Source of the DNA: an uncultured Lachnospiraceae bacterium
Lineage (GTDB): Bacteria; Bacillota; Clostridia; Lachnospirales; Lachnospiraceae
Reading direction: 5' to 3'
NCBI GenBank assembly: GCA_910588955.1
Contig: CAJURQ010000009.1
Span: forward strand, 42,916-106,915
DNA: 64,000 nucleotides
The stretch's first letter is position 1. The number at the start of each line of letters is the position of its first letter. Positions 52,942 through 62,757 of this stretch are shown here, piece by piece. The notes under the pieces were generated by a model. It saw only the letters and a program-made list of their open reading frames with translations. It had not been told where the DNA came from and searched no databases. A program made the translations under genes and the position numbers.

Positions 52942-53153
52942 TTAAGTAAGTGCCTTCAAACCCAGTGTTTATCGGGGTTGAGGATGTTTTAAATTTTTGA
53001 ATATGTAAGAAAATCAGGTTATCATATAGGTAATCAGATGAATTTTGATGAAAATAAAATGTTTGTTTTTTGAGGATATGTATACTATAATGATAGCAAA
53101 TAATTTTAAAAGTAGAAGACTTTATAGGATGATTGAGAAAGGTGAGGTCTGGT

Positions 53154-53261
53154 ATGTCAACATTACAGAATCAAATTACACAGTCTCTGGAAGGGCTTTC
53201 CGATGATAGCCTGAGTTTTATTCTGGAAATGATACAGCGGATTGGAGGAAGTAACAGATAA
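53154..53261 (+). CDS. Short 35-residue frame, antitoxin-like N-terminus
   Basis: ATG 53154 (upstream AAAGGTGAGG) encodes STLQNQITQSLEGLSDDSLSF and ends GGSNR. The pattern MSTL-(x)n-L-LP/SDD-(S)LSFI resembles the start of the antitoxin-like protein at 52389. It is possibly a truncated antitoxin or the first gene of the HipA-like locus. Confidence 0.4.
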   Translation: MSTLQNQITQSLEGLSDDSLSFILEMIQRIGGSNR

Positions 53262-53490
53262 TGGGGGTAGTAAATATTCTGAATATCGTATACCTGAATA
53301 TATCGAAGAGGATATTGATAAATATGTGTCACAGCGAAGCGATTATCAGGACAACCCGGTGCCGGAAAAGCTGCTGCTGTTGAAAATGCTGTTTGACGAT
53401 GCTTATACGTCAATCAAACATGGAACAGTTAATGGATTTTATCCGGATTGTGAGATGCAGCGTTTGTGGGCTGAACTGAGGGAGTATTGA
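53242..53490 (+). CDS. Hypothetical protein preceding a HipA-like kinase remnant
   Basis: A frame of 82 residues beginning at TTG 53242 (the real start is uncertain and may have been lost). It is acidic with a conserved-looking PEKLLLLKMLFDDAYTSIKHG and ends CEMQRLWAELREY. It overlaps the beginning of the HipA-like remnant, and such a small gene before a HipA-like kinase is common. No family recognised. Confidence 0.45.
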   Translation: MEEVTDNGGSKYSEYRIPEYIEEDIDKYVSQRSDYQDNPVPEKLLLLKMLFDDAYTSIKHGTVNGFYPDCEMQRLWAELREY

Positions 53491-53491
53491 G

Positions 53492-54176
53492 ATGGAAGAT
53501 TTTAACACCTGTTCAGGAAACGCGCCTTGGATTCTACAAAGAAAAAAATGGGAAAACAAAGATTGCCTGTGCATGTAAAGACTTTTGCCGGAACGAATAT
53601 GAATTGTACGAGGTAAAGGCATTATCTCTGGCGAATACGGAGAGTGAAGCGGAAGAAAAGGGCGATATTCTTGACACTTTGTCTGTGATAAGAGGACTAC
53701 CTATAGGAGAAAAGCTGGAAGAGCATTTCTGGGATATGTTTGTGGTTGATGCCTTGATCTGCAATACAGACCGTCACGAAGGGAATTGGGGTGTTTTGAT
53801 AAAAACAGGATCGAATGACATGTCGGTTGCCCCTGTTTATGACTGCGGATCGTCGTTAGTACCGCTACTTGCGGATGAAGAACTTTCATTTGAGGTGGCA
53901 AAGAATTATGCCGTTAATGCCAGAACGGCGAGTAATCTGGATGGCAGAAGAATTTGTTTTTCGCAGTATATTTTGTCTATGAAAAATCCGGCTCTTAATG
54001 AGGCAGTGAAAAGGATATTTCCACGGATAGACATGATAGCAATTGAGAAAATAATAGAGTCAATAGATTGCATCTCAGAAAAAAGGAAAGCTTTTTATAA
54101 AGATTTAATAAGGATAACTTTCGAGCAGGCGCTTAAGCCGGTGTATAGGTCGGTAAGCTTTTGCAGCGATATATGA
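53492..54176 (+). pseudogene. HipA-like Ser/Thr kinase remnant
   Basis: ATG 53492 opens MEDFNTCSGNAPW, a typical beginning, but a deletion and frame change follow. The rest is in the frame of 53487-54176. There, DALICNTDRHEGNWGVL is the catalytic loop of HipA/CtkA-type kinases and APVYDCGSSL the metal-binding DFG-like motif, followed by the helical C-terminus. The glycine-rich ATP loop and roughly the first third of the protein are missing, so kinase activity is unlikely. Relatives act as toxins that phosphorylate translation factors. Confidence 0.75.
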
Positions 54177-54212
54177 ATACAAAAAGAAAGACGAGTATAA
54201 ATTGGGAATCAG

Positions 54213-54253
54213 ATGAAAGCATCAGCCAAAATTTGACGGATGCTTTCATTTTT
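54213..54253 (+). terminator. Rho-independent terminator after the HipA-like remnant
   Basis: ATGAAAGCATC and GATGCTTTCAT form a perfect 11-bp stem around a 15-base loop, followed by five T. Confidence 0.8.
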
Positions 54254-54433
54254 AGATTTTATTTAAATCAGTATTACGATATGTTGTTTTGGTATTGTAA
54301 TAATTCTTTTCGTATCAATTTATTGGAGTAAAAAGAGAGAAAATATTTCAAAAGATGGATTTTTTTGGAAATAAATATAATGGCAATCTATTTTTTGCAC
54401 GAAATATAGAAGAGACACTTATGAGGAGGCAGG

Positions 54434-57400
54434 ATGGTTATGATTACTAACTTGAAAAGGAAAATGGGAAAAAAAGTATTTTGTGTAATGTTGACTTTGA
54501 CAACAGTTTTGGCGAATGTGGATATTACGGCACTTGCGGTGGAGGGACAGACAGGGACAGAGGCTAACGGCGAAATCCCAGAAGACAATTCGGTGACGGA
54601 GAACCCGGAAGGCAGTGGTGCAGTGAAAGAAGAAAACCCAGAGAGCGGTGAGACAGAGGAGGTGAAGCCGGGTTCTGGGGAGAAAGGCAGCGAGGCAGGA
54701 GAGGAAGGCTCCGGAGAGAGTGCGCCGGGAGAAGAGAAAGAACCGGAAACTCTGGAGAATTCGGAGAATACTGAAAATCCAGATAACCCGAAAACACCGG
54801 ATGATGGGACGGGTGAGGGAATAGGAGAAGTGGGAGAGGACAAGCCTACGGAGGAACCAGGAGAGGAATCTGGAGATATCTCCGATATTGAGCAGGAACC
54901 AGGTGAAAAGGAAACGGAAGAAATTGGGAGTAATGTTACTGCGGCAGAGGGAGAGGATGTAGAGGCTTCGGGAAAGTGCGGGGATAATCTGACATGGACG
55001 CTGAAGGATGGGACACTGACAATCTCTGGGACGGGGGAGATGTGGGATTACGAGCATTCTAGCAGATATGAAAATGATAAGTTTATATTTATTACGGATG
55101 CACCTTGGGGGGGATATCCTGTCGAAACAATTAAGAGGGTGATAATAGATAAAGGTATTACATATATAGGATCTCATGCATTTTATTTTTGCAGCAATAT
55201 TACGGGAGATTTGGTGATTCCAGAAAGTGTGAAAATTATTGGGATCAATGCATTTGCGGATTGTTATGGTTTTACGGGCGACTTAATGATTCCAGAGAGT
55301 GTAACAGAGATAAGAGAAGGGGCTTTTAGTAATTGTAGATTTACAGGGAATCTTATAATTCCCGCAGGAGTGAAGATTATAGGTTCTGCAGCATTTAGTG
55401 GGTGTAGTGAGTTTATAGGTAATTTAGTGATTCCAGAAGGCGTGATATTGTTGGGAGATAGTGCGTTTAGTGGATGTTATGGTTTTACAGGAAACTTAGT
55501 AATTCCAGAAAGTATAACAAAGATAGGAACTTCGGTATTTGGTAGTTGCAGTTTTACAGGTAATTTGGTGATTCCAGAAAGTGTAACGGAGATAGGGGAG
55601 GAGGCTTTTCGTGGTTGTGATGGTTTTACAGGTAATTTGGTGATTCCCAAAAGCGTGACAAAGATAGGGGACAGGGCTTTTTCTGGCTGCGATGGTTTTA
55701 CAGGTAATTTAGTAATTCCGGAAGGTGTGACAACGATAGGGTATCAAGCCTTTTATATGTGTAATGCTTTTACAGGTAAACTGGTAATTCCGGAGAGTGT
55801 GACGACGATAGGATATTCTGCATTTTATAATTGCAGCGGATTTACGGGTAATTTGATAATTCCGAAAGGAATAAAGGCGATAGAGAGTTTTACATTTTAT
55901 GGCTGTAGTGGATTCTCAGGCAATTTAATGCTCTCAGAAGGCATAACTTTGATAGGGCGGGAAGCGTTCGGTAGTTGTAGTGGATTTACTGGGAATTTGA
56001 TGATTCCAAATGGAGTAACGGATATAGCTTATTGTGCGTTCTATGGTTGCAGTGGTTTAAATGGGAAAATTGTTATACCAGAAAGTGTGACTTTTATAGA
56101 AGGAAGTGGAGCATTTTCAGGCATATCAAACCCCTTGATTTATGGTTTCCCGGGTTCCTATGCCGAAACTTATGCCAAAGATAATGATATTCCCTTTATT
56201 CCATACAATCCAGACGGTCCAGATAACACTCCGATCGAACTCTCCCACAGCGCCCACATCTACGTAATAGATTCCGAGCTTGGTACCCCGGTCGCAGGGG
56301 CATTGGTCAATGGCACAGCCGCTGATGCCAACGGTTATATTGCGATGCCTGTAGAGGAAGAGGGAAAAGAAGCGTACATAAGTGTAACGGCGGACGGCTA
56401 TATTCCATATATGTCATATAAAGCGCTGTCAACTGGCGGCACTTATTACATAAGCATGGCACCTTCTGATGGTGAATTCGACATAGTCTATGCCAAAGCG
56501 ACAATCGGAAATACGGTGACGAATCTTTTGGCGGACAAAGTATATCTGCAGCATACAGAAGATACAATTTCCGATGCTTCCGCTTCTGCCATGATGGAAA
56601 TCGAGGTGAAAGCGCGGGGAGACGTTAAGAACTATACGCTTGTGCAGGACGGGGCGTTGATCGCCAGCAGTGAGGAGGGTAAATTCTCTGTCCCGATTTT
56701 TCTGAGGAGTGAAGGAAATGCGCTGACAAATCTGAAGGCGCAGAAAGATGTCCGTATCAAGGCGACTAATGTGGACGGTAAGACAACAGTAAAGAGGATA
56801 GGAATTTATATCAGCCCGGAGGGCGCTGCGGATATAAAGGAAGAAAATAAATCAGGCTCTCTCAAAATTGGATCAAATATCGAGTTTACGCTGCCGGATA
56901 ACACGATCCCTTTTTTGGGAGGGGAAACGCTAAGTTATGGGCTGGCGAATGCCCTGCCGTTTGATCTGACGGTAGAGCGGAATGGATTGGTAAAAATTGC
57001 AATCAATAAAGGCACATCGCAGAGTATAGAGGCCTTTAAGGAAGATTTCGACGGGCTTTCCAGAAGAGCGCAGAACTTATCGGATGCGGCGGCAGCTTTT
57101 GGCGGAAGGCCGGAAAAGTTCGGGGCGGGCTGCTTATCGGCTAGTGTGACAGTGAAAGGCTATGGGGAAGGTTATATTGACATGACCAGACCGGGCACCT
57201 TTGGCGTTAAGGTGGATGTGATTGTAGCCGGAAAAGGCAGCGCTAAGTACCGGCAATATTTTTGGGCGGGGGCAGTGCCTCTCTACATATCCGTTGAAGC
57301 AGGTGCAGAACTGTCGGATAAAGTCACTCTGTCCATAAAGGGGGAGGATTTTATTCTCCAGACCGAGGGTGGAGTGGGAACGCTGTCAGGCAAGATTTTT

Positions 57401-60400
57401 CTGACTGCTAAGGCAGGTGTTGGCGTAGAGAAAGTAGTCAGCGTGGGAGTATCTGGTACCGGTGCCTGTAATTATTTCTACAAGCCACTGGATGATTATA
57501 CGAAAGTATGGCTGAATGCTTATTTGGAATTGGAAGCTGATTGTTTCGGATGGCATATGAATTTATTCAAATCACCGGAAGCAACTCATACCATCTATGA
57601 GTCTCCAGGATCTTCGGGCGGAGCTATGGGAGGTCGATCCCTGACGGAAAGCATGGCCGCGCAGCTATACAATGCGGATGCCTACACCGTAATGGACAGA
57701 AGCTACCTGCATCAAGAAGCTGCTGCGCCCATCACGGCGTTCAGTGCGAGCGGCTCAGACACCTTCGTCCAGGCCTCAGTCTACCCAGGCGCAGACCCGA
57801 AAATGGTCAAAGCAGGAGATAAATTTTACTTATTCTGGCTGCAGGACATCCCGAGTAGAAGCGCGGAAAACAGGGCTGCAGTGGTTTATGCTTTCTCGGA
57901 TGACGGCGCTAATTTCACAGATCCGAGACAGCTTGTGCCGGAAAGTGAAAACCAGACCCACGACAACGGCATAGATGTCTGCGTGGACGACGGGAAAATC
58001 TATGTCTGCTGGCAGGATGCGGCTAAAACCTTTGCATCCGGCGCTGATTTGAACGAGGTGGCAGGGAACCAACATATTTCCTATGCGATTGTGGACGCTT
58101 CCACAGGAAATGTATTGTCCCACGAGACCGTTACGGAAACGGTGGGCTGCTATTTACAGCCGAAGATTTATGTAAATCAAGGACGGGCGCAGATCGCGTG
58201 GATTCAAAATAACCTGACTTCGATAGACGGTCTTTGGGGAACGGACAATCAGGAAAGTCTGCAGAAATATGATGCGGCAGCGGGGACGATTGAGACATTC
58301 CCGGTTGGAGAGGGTAATGAAAAGATTGTCAGCATGGACGGTGCGGCTGGCAATTCACAGACGGGTGTTGTATACGCCTTGGATACAGACGGCGATCTGC
58401 AGACGGTGTCTGACCGGGTGATCTATTTCGATACGCGCCTTGGTTCCGGGGAAGATCGGACGCTTCTGACTGCTGAGGCTGGCATGAACGATAATCCTGT
58501 CTCGGAGGGCGGCAGAATTTACTGGTATGCGGACGGCAATATCAGTTATACCACAGTCGGTTCCACGGCGGTGCAGCAGATTTATGAGGAGGCAAGGTCA
58601 GATGTCAGCAGTAACTTCCGGGTGCTTTCCGAAGGGGAAAAGACGGAGATTATCTGGGACGCCATAGCCTATGAGACGGAGAAGGTGGTCCTTTACGGCA
58701 TCAGTTCGTCGGAGGAAGGGCAGTGGACAAGCCCCTATGTGATCGAACAGACAGACAGCGAAATGACGGGAACACTCACCGGCAGTCTGCGGGGCGGGAT
58801 TCCTTATATTGCCTATATGCATATCAGAAATCAGGAGGATGGCAGCAAGAGCAGTTCCCTCTGTGTGACACAGAAGAAGGATGTATCCGATCTGGCATTA
58901 AATTACGCGGGTTACGAATATGAGGATTTCAAGCCCGGACAGGTTTTGCCGATTGCGGTAGAGCTGACCAACAAAGGCAATACCACGGTAGAAACTGTAG
59001 AAATGAAGATGGACGGGGCGAGTTTGGGAACACAGGGAATCCATCTTGGCGCAGGAGAGACGGGAAGCTTTGTTCTGGAACAGTACATTGTTCCGGCGGA
59101 GACAGACAGTTATGCGGAGCATACCCTCACTGTGACGGCAAGTGGGGAAAGTTCGACATCGGACAATGATTACCAGATTGGCATCGGGTATACGGATGTG
59201 AAAGTGCTCTGCTCCCAGAGGTGGCAGGATGAAGCGACATGGCTTGATCTTTCCGTCTTGAACGACAGTGACATTGCATCTGATGTCACACTGAACATCA
59301 GGGGTGACAAAGAGGACGGAGAAATTCTGTATTCGGAGGAACTGGGAGAAATTGCCGGTGGGAAAGGTGTCTCCATGACAGTCAACCTCCAGCCCTATGA
59401 GGATTCCTGCTGCACCTATTTTGTGGAGGCGGTTACCGGCACAGAGGATGTGATAGAGGGAAACAATACCGTCTTTGTGTACACCGGCTTTGGCACGGAT
59501 GTGCCGGGTGGTGTGTTGGTTCCTGATCCCCATTTTTATACGGTCAATTTTCAGAGTAACGGCGGGAGCGCGGTGGAGAGCCAGCAGATTGAGGAGGACA
59601 GGAGCGCCAGTGAACCGCCTGTGCCTTCCCGGGAAGGGTATCGTTTTATCGGGTGGTATTTGGGTGGAGAGCCTTACAATTTCCAGCTTCCGATCACGGG
59701 AGATATCACTTTGGAAGCGGTCTGGGAAGAACAGGGTGTGTTGTCTGCACCTTCGGCAAGCTTTCCCACAGGCAGTGAGTTGGAAATCGGGACAAAGATC
59801 GTGCTGACCTGCGCGGCATCAGGGGCGCAAATCTACTATACGCTGGATGGGACAACGCCTGACAGAACAAGCACGCTTTATAGGGAACCGATTGTCGTGC
59901 TGGGCGATATGACGATCATGGCTATGGCAGTTAAGGAAGGTTATAAAGACAGCCCGGTAGCGACCTTCGTCTATCATGCAGTAAATCCTACACCGGATGT
60001 TTATATGGTGGTGTTCCAGAGCAACGGAGGCACACAGGTAGACAGTCAGGAAGTGAAAGCGGGAGAAACGGTACAGCGACCAGAGGATCCTGTCAGGGAG
60101 GGATATCGTTTTACCGGCTGGTATCTGGACGGGGAACTCTATGATTTTGCACTCCCGGTGACGGGAAATATCAGGTTGGATGCTGTCTGGGAGGCGCTTG
60201 ATACGCTGGATATGCCTGTCTCGAATATCGCATCGGGAAAGGCTGTTCCGGAGGGCAGTAAAATTATATTGAGTACAGACCAGCCGGGCGTGAAAATCTA
60301 CTATACATTGGATGGCACAGTGCCTACAGACAAAGGAATACTATATAGGGAGCCGATTGTGATTACGGAAGATACAGTGATTATGGCTGTAGCGCGTAAG

Positions 60401-62365
60401 AAAGGCTGGCAGGACAGTCAGGTGGTGACGTTCCGCTATACCGTTTCCGTGAAAAAGGATGATCTGGGAGAAATTCTTCCGGAGGACTTCCCCGAGGGCG
60501 GGGCGGACGCGATACCGGCTGGACTCTGGATTGCGGGCGTGGACGAAAAGGGCTATACCTATACCGGGAAGGCTATTAAGCCAGAAGTGCGGGTATACGA
60601 CCATAAGACAAGACTGCGAGTAAAAACGGATTACAGCATTTCCTATAAGAATCATACGAAGGCCAATGATGGTTCAGTAGCTAACAAGGCGCCGGTTATT
60701 ATTGTAGCCGGAAAGGGCAATTATGCCGGGAAGGAGACGGCGAATTTTAAAATAAATGTTAAAAGCATTGCGGCGAAAGATATTACAGCGGAGGATATTG
60801 CGGTAAATTATAACAAGAAGGTGCAGAAGGCAGTGCCTGTGCTTTTATGGAACGGAAAGAAACTGAAAAATAAGACGGATTATACGCTGGAATATCCCGA
60901 TCTTCTGAATAATCCGAACGCTTACAAAATGCCCGGAACTTACACGATTCTGGTGAAAGGAAAGGGAAACTATGGAGGGGAGCGCAAAGTATCCCTGCTC
61001 ATTACCGAATCGAAGCTGATGAGTAAGGTAACCGTATCGAAAATAGCAGCGCAAACTTATACCGGGGAGGAAATTACCGTTTCCACGATGGATAAAATGC
61101 CGGTAGTGAAGTCCGGCAGAAATGTCCTGCGAAAAGATGTTCATTACACGGTATCCTATGAGGACAATGTGGAGATCGGCAATGCGGTGATGATCCTGTC
61201 GGGAACAGGAAAGGTAACCCCAGAGGGCACTTATACGGGGCAGAAAAAAGTATCCTTTAAAATCACGGGCGGTAATATAAAGAAAGCAATCGTTACTGGC
61301 ATTCCTAAAAATATGGTGTATACCGGCAATGCCATTAGCGAGGTGACTTCCGGTTGGGGAAAAGGTATTAAACTGTCCGTGACCGGAAAGAATCAGGAAA
61401 AGAAGGAACTGACAGAGGGTGTGGATTATACGCTGGAATATCAGAAAAACAAGGATTGTGGAACGGCGCAGATTATTTTCACAGGAATTAATGGTTACAG
61501 CGGCACTTTGAAGAAAAGTTTCAAGATCACTGCCTATGATATCCAGAAAGATACGGGCAGATTACTGAATGCAACGATAGAGAGACAGCCAGTATACGCG
61601 AAGGGTGGCAGTAAACCTGAGCCTGTCGTAAAATTTGGTAATATGTTGCTTGAAAAGGGCAGAGATTATACGCTTTCCTATAAAAACAACAGAGCAGTTT
61701 ATGATGGAAAAAGTGGTGGTAAAGTGCCTGTTGTAGTGATTAAGGGGAAAGGCAATTTTAAAGGAAGTACGACGCTGACATACACAATCGCCGGGCAGAA
61801 CCTCGGAAATCTGAAGGCAGAGATATCAGATAAAGTCTATCAGAATAAGAAGAATGCCTACAAATCTGTTCCGAAGGTGATTGATCTGGACGGTAAGGTT
61901 TTAAAATCCGGGACAGATTATGAAAAAGATTATAGCTATAGTTATGGTACGGATACGAAACTGGCGGACGGAAGTATGGGGCGGAAAGGTGAGAAGATTG
62001 GTGAAAACGATGTTCTTCCGGCGAATGCCCTTGTGAATGTTAGTCTGACGGGAAAAGGGAATTACAGTGGTACGCTGAATGGACAGTACCGGGTGACGGC
62101 GGCAACTGTCTCTAAATCAAAAGTAACTGTTGCGACGCAGGTTTACAGCGGAAAGGAGATTATTCTGGATAAGAGCCAGATTACCGTGAAGGTGGGGAGG
62201 GATACCCTTCTTCCTGCGGATTATAAAATTTTGGAGGACAGTTACAAAAATAACGTAAAGAAAGGAACTGCCAGTGTAACGATAAAGGGAACTGGCAATT
62301 ATGGCGGAACTAAGACTGTAAAATTTAAAATCAGGGCAAAAAATATGTTCTGGTGGTGGAGATAA
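54434..62365 (+). CDS. Giant secreted repeat protein (BspA-type LRR, InlB-type and other repeats), 2643 residues
   Basis: Signal peptide at residues 1-37. Residues 38-175 are a Glu/Pro/Gly-rich stalk. A CGDNLTWTLKDGTLTISGTG strand pair follows, then about 14 tandem 23-24-residue LRR_5 repeats (residues 231-575; type TGNLVIPESVTEIGEEAF). Residues 605-660 are a carboxypeptidase-regulatory-like fold, about 1060-1490 look like a beta-propeller, and 1495-1695 are CARDB-like. Next come two tandem pairs of an InlB/Flg_new repeat (FIGWYLGGEPYNF) and a chitobiase C-terminal-like repeat (YYTLDGTTPD, YYTLDGTVPT). Seven 75-90-residue repeats with a KGKGNYGG-type motif follow (2035-2640). No LPXTG or SLH anchor; the protein ends MFWWWR. 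Probably an extracellular adhesin or glycan-binding protein. Start ATG 54434 (AGGAGG upstream); ATG 54440 is also possible. Confidence 0.92.
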   Translation: MVMITNLKRKMGKKVFCVMLTLTTVLANVDITALAVEGQTGTEANGEIPEDNSVTENPEGSGAVKEENPESGETEEVKPGSGEKGSEAGEEGSGESAPGEEKEPETLENSENTENPDNPKTPDDGTGEGIGEVGEDKPTEEPGEESGDISDIEQEPGEKETEEIGSNVTAAEGEDVEASGKCGDNLTWTLKDGTLTISGTGEMWDYEHSSRYENDKFIFITDAPWGGYPVETIKRVIIDKGITYIGSHAFYFCSNITGDLVIPESVKIIGINAFADCYGFTGDLMIPESVTEIREGAFSNCRFTGNLIIPAGVKIIGSAAFSGCSEFIGNLVIPEGVILLGDSAFSGCYGFTGNLVIPESITKIGTSVFGSCSFTGNLVIPESVTEIGEEAFRGCDGFTGNLVIPKSVTKIGDRAFSGCDGFTGNLVIPEGVTTIGYQAFYMCNAFTGKLVIPESVTTIGYSAFYNCSGFTGNLIIPKGIKAIESFTFYGCSGFSGNLMLSEGITLIGREAFGSCSGFTGNLMIPNGVTDIAYCAFYGCSGLNGKIVIPESVTFIEGSGAFSGISNPLIYGFPGSYAETYAKDNDIPFIPYNPDGPDNTPIELSHSAHIYVIDSELGTPVAGALVNGTAADANGYIAMPVEEEGKEAYISVTADGYIPYMSYKALSTGGTYYISMAPSDGEFDIVYAKATIGNTVTNLLADKVYLQHTEDTISDASASAMMEIEVKARGDVKNYTLVQDGALIASSEEGKFSVPIFLRSEGNALTNLKAQKDVRIKATNVDGKTTVKRIGIYISPEGAADIKEENKSGSLKIGSNIEFTLPDNTIPFLGGETLSYGLANALPFDLTVERNGLVKIAINKGTSQSIEAFKEDFDGLSRRAQNLSDAAAAFGGRPEKFGAGCLSASVTVKGYGEGYIDMTRPGTFGVKVDVIVAGKGSAKYRQYFWAGAVPLYISVEAGAELSDKVTLSIKGEDFILQTEGGVGTLSGKIFLTAKAGVGVEKVVSVGVSGTGACNYFYKPLDDYTKVWLNAYLELEADCFGWHMNLFKSPEATHTIYESPGSSGGAMGGRSLTESMAAQLYNADAYTVMDRSYLHQEAAAPITAFSASGSDTFVQASVYPGADPKMVKAGDKFYLFWLQDIPSRSAENRAAVVYAFSDDGANFTDPRQLVPESENQTHDNGIDVCVDDGKIYVCWQDAAKTFASGADLNEVAGNQHISYAIVDASTGNVLSHETVTETVGCYLQPKIYVNQGRAQIAWIQNNLTSIDGLWGTDNQESLQKYDAAAGTIETFPVGEGNEKIVSMDGAAGNSQTGVVYALDTDGDLQTVSDRVIYFDTRLGSGEDRTLLTAEAGMNDNPVSEGGRIYWYADGNISYTTVGSTAVQQIYEEARSDVSSNFRVLSEGEKTEIIWDAIAYETEKVVLYGISSSEEGQWTSPYVIEQTDSEMTGTLTGSLRGGIPYIAYMHIRNQEDGSKSSSLCVTQKKDVSDLALNYAGYEYEDFKPGQVLPIAVELTNKGNTTVETVEMKMDGASLGTQGIHLGAGETGSFVLEQYIVPAETDSYAEHTLTVTASGESSTSDNDYQIGIGYTDVKVLCSQRWQDEATWLDLSVLNDSDIASDVTLNIRGDKEDGEILYSEELGEIAGGKGVSMTVNLQPYEDSCCTYFVEAVTGTEDVIEGNNTVFVYTGFGTDVPGGVLVPDPHFYTVNFQSNGGSAVESQQIEEDRSASEPPVPSREGYRFIGWYLGGEPYNFQLPITGDITLEAVWEEQGVLSAPSASFPTGSELEIGTKIVLTCAASGAQIYYTLDGTTPDRTSTLYREPIVVLGDMTIMAMAVKEGYKDSPVATFVYHAVNPTPDVYMVVFQSNGGTQVDSQEVKAGETVQRPEDPVREGYRFTGWYLDGELYDFALPVTGNIRLDAVWEALDTLDMPVSNIASGKAVPEGSKIILSTDQPGVKIYYTLDGTVPTDKGILYREPIVITEDTVIMAVARKKGWQDSQVVTFRYTVSVKKDDLGEILPEDFPEGGADAIPAGLWIAGVDEKGYTYTGKAIKPEVRVYDHKTRLRVKTDYSISYKNHTKANDGSVANKAPVIIVAGKGNYAGKETANFKINVKSIAAKDITAEDIAVNYNKKVQKAVPVLLWNGKKLKNKTDYTLEYPDLLNNPNAYKMPGTYTILVKGKGNYGGERKVSLLITESKLMSKVTVSKIAAQTYTGEEITVSTMDKMPVVKSGRNVLRKDVHYTVSYEDNVEIGNAVMILSGTGKVTPEGTYTGQKKVSFKITGGNIKKAIVTGIPKNMVYTGNAISEVTSGWGKGIKLSVTGKNQEKKELTEGVDYTLEYQKNKDCGTAQIIFTGINGYSGTLKKSFKITAYDIQKDTGRLLNATIERQPVYAKGGSKPEPVVKFGNMLLEKGRDYTLSYKNNRAVYDGKSGGKVPVVVIKGKGNFKGSTTLTYTIAGQNLGNLKAEISDKVYQNKKNAYKSVPKVIDLDGKVLKSGTDYEKDYSYSYGTDTKLADGSMGRKGEKIGENDVLPANALVNVSLTGKGNYSGTLNGQYRVTAATVSKSKVTVATQVYSGKEIILDKSQITVKVGRDTLLPADYKILEDSYKNNVKKGTASVTIKGTGNYGGTKTVKFKIRAKNMFWWWR
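55124..56160 (+). repeat. LRR_5 (BspA-type) repeat array inside the giant protein
   Basis: About 14 units of 69-72 bases encoding G(F)TGNLVIPESVT-IG--AF--C. The DNA is more AT-rich than the rest of the gene and neighbouring units are very similar at the nucleotide level (for example 55555-55770), so the array is prone to unit gain and loss. Confidence 0.85.
60530..62350 (+). repeat. Seven C-terminal Ig-like repeats of the giant protein
   Basis: Units of about 75-90 residues with the order: VYTG-type strand, DYTLSY strand, G(K)GNY(S)GT turn, K-FKI strand. Sequences vary much more between units than in the LRR array, pointing to an older duplication. They probably form a stalk or wall-associated rod. 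Confidence 0.75.
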
Positions 62366-62373
62366 GGTGAAAG

Positions 62374-62410
62374 AAGGGGAGCAAATTGATTCAAAGCGGC
62401 TCCCCTTTTT
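62374..62410 (+). terminator. Rho-independent terminator after the giant protein
   Basis: AAGGGGAGC and GCTCCCCTT form a perfect stem followed by TTTTT. Confidence 0.85.
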
Positions 62411-62587
62411 ATGAAAGAGGGAGATATTTCACATTAGTCAGTAGCTTTTATTGTAAGATTGTATCATAAAGACTTGCCAACGGATTAACTATATAATATA
62501 ATAATTATGCGCTCCAAAACGGGTAAGCGGTTCGCCTTTTGCCAGATGATTCATCTGAGAACTTCCAGAACCAAAGGAGGTATGTCA

Positions 62588-62614
62588 ATGGAAAATCTAC
62601 GAAAGGGTACTTAG
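62588..62614 (+). CDS. Possible 8-residue leader peptide
   Basis: A perfect AAAGGAGG (62573-62580) is seven bases before ATG 62588, which encodes only MENLRKGT and then TAG. The toxin-like frame starts 5 bases after this stop (ATG 62620), so translation of the leader could be coupled to it. Confidence 0.4.
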   Translation: MENLRKGT

Positions 62615-62619
62615 TACAT

Positions 62620-62757
62620 ATGAGATTCGATGTGCTTGTAGGGATTGTCAGCATTGCTGTGACGCTTGTTAGTATTTTGACTACTGGTATCAGCATATGG
62701 CAAAACCGCAAGAATAGAGGAAATCAAAAAAGCAACCGCCCTCGCCCAAAGGAATAG
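62620..62757 (+). CDS. Small holin-like membrane peptide, possible type I toxin
   Basis: 45 residues: a membrane helix (VLVGIVSIAVTLVSILTTGI) followed by a strongly basic tail (WQNRKNRGNQKSNRPRPKE). The tail codons and the stop lie in a GC-rich terminator hairpin, as in type I holin-like toxins of Firmicutes. An upstream in-frame ATG (62539) lacks a ribosome site. The best ribosome site serves the short leader just ahead, suggesting controlled translation. An antisense RNA would be expected but is not proven. Confidence 0.55.
   Translation: MRFDVLVGIVSIAVTLVSILTTGISIWQNRKNRGNQKSNRPRPKE

Noticed and set aside
54564..55177. Minus-strand frames rich in Ser/Pro opposite the start of the giant protein
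   Set aside because: They mirror the Glu/Gly/Pro-rich stalk and LRR codons; no start signals.
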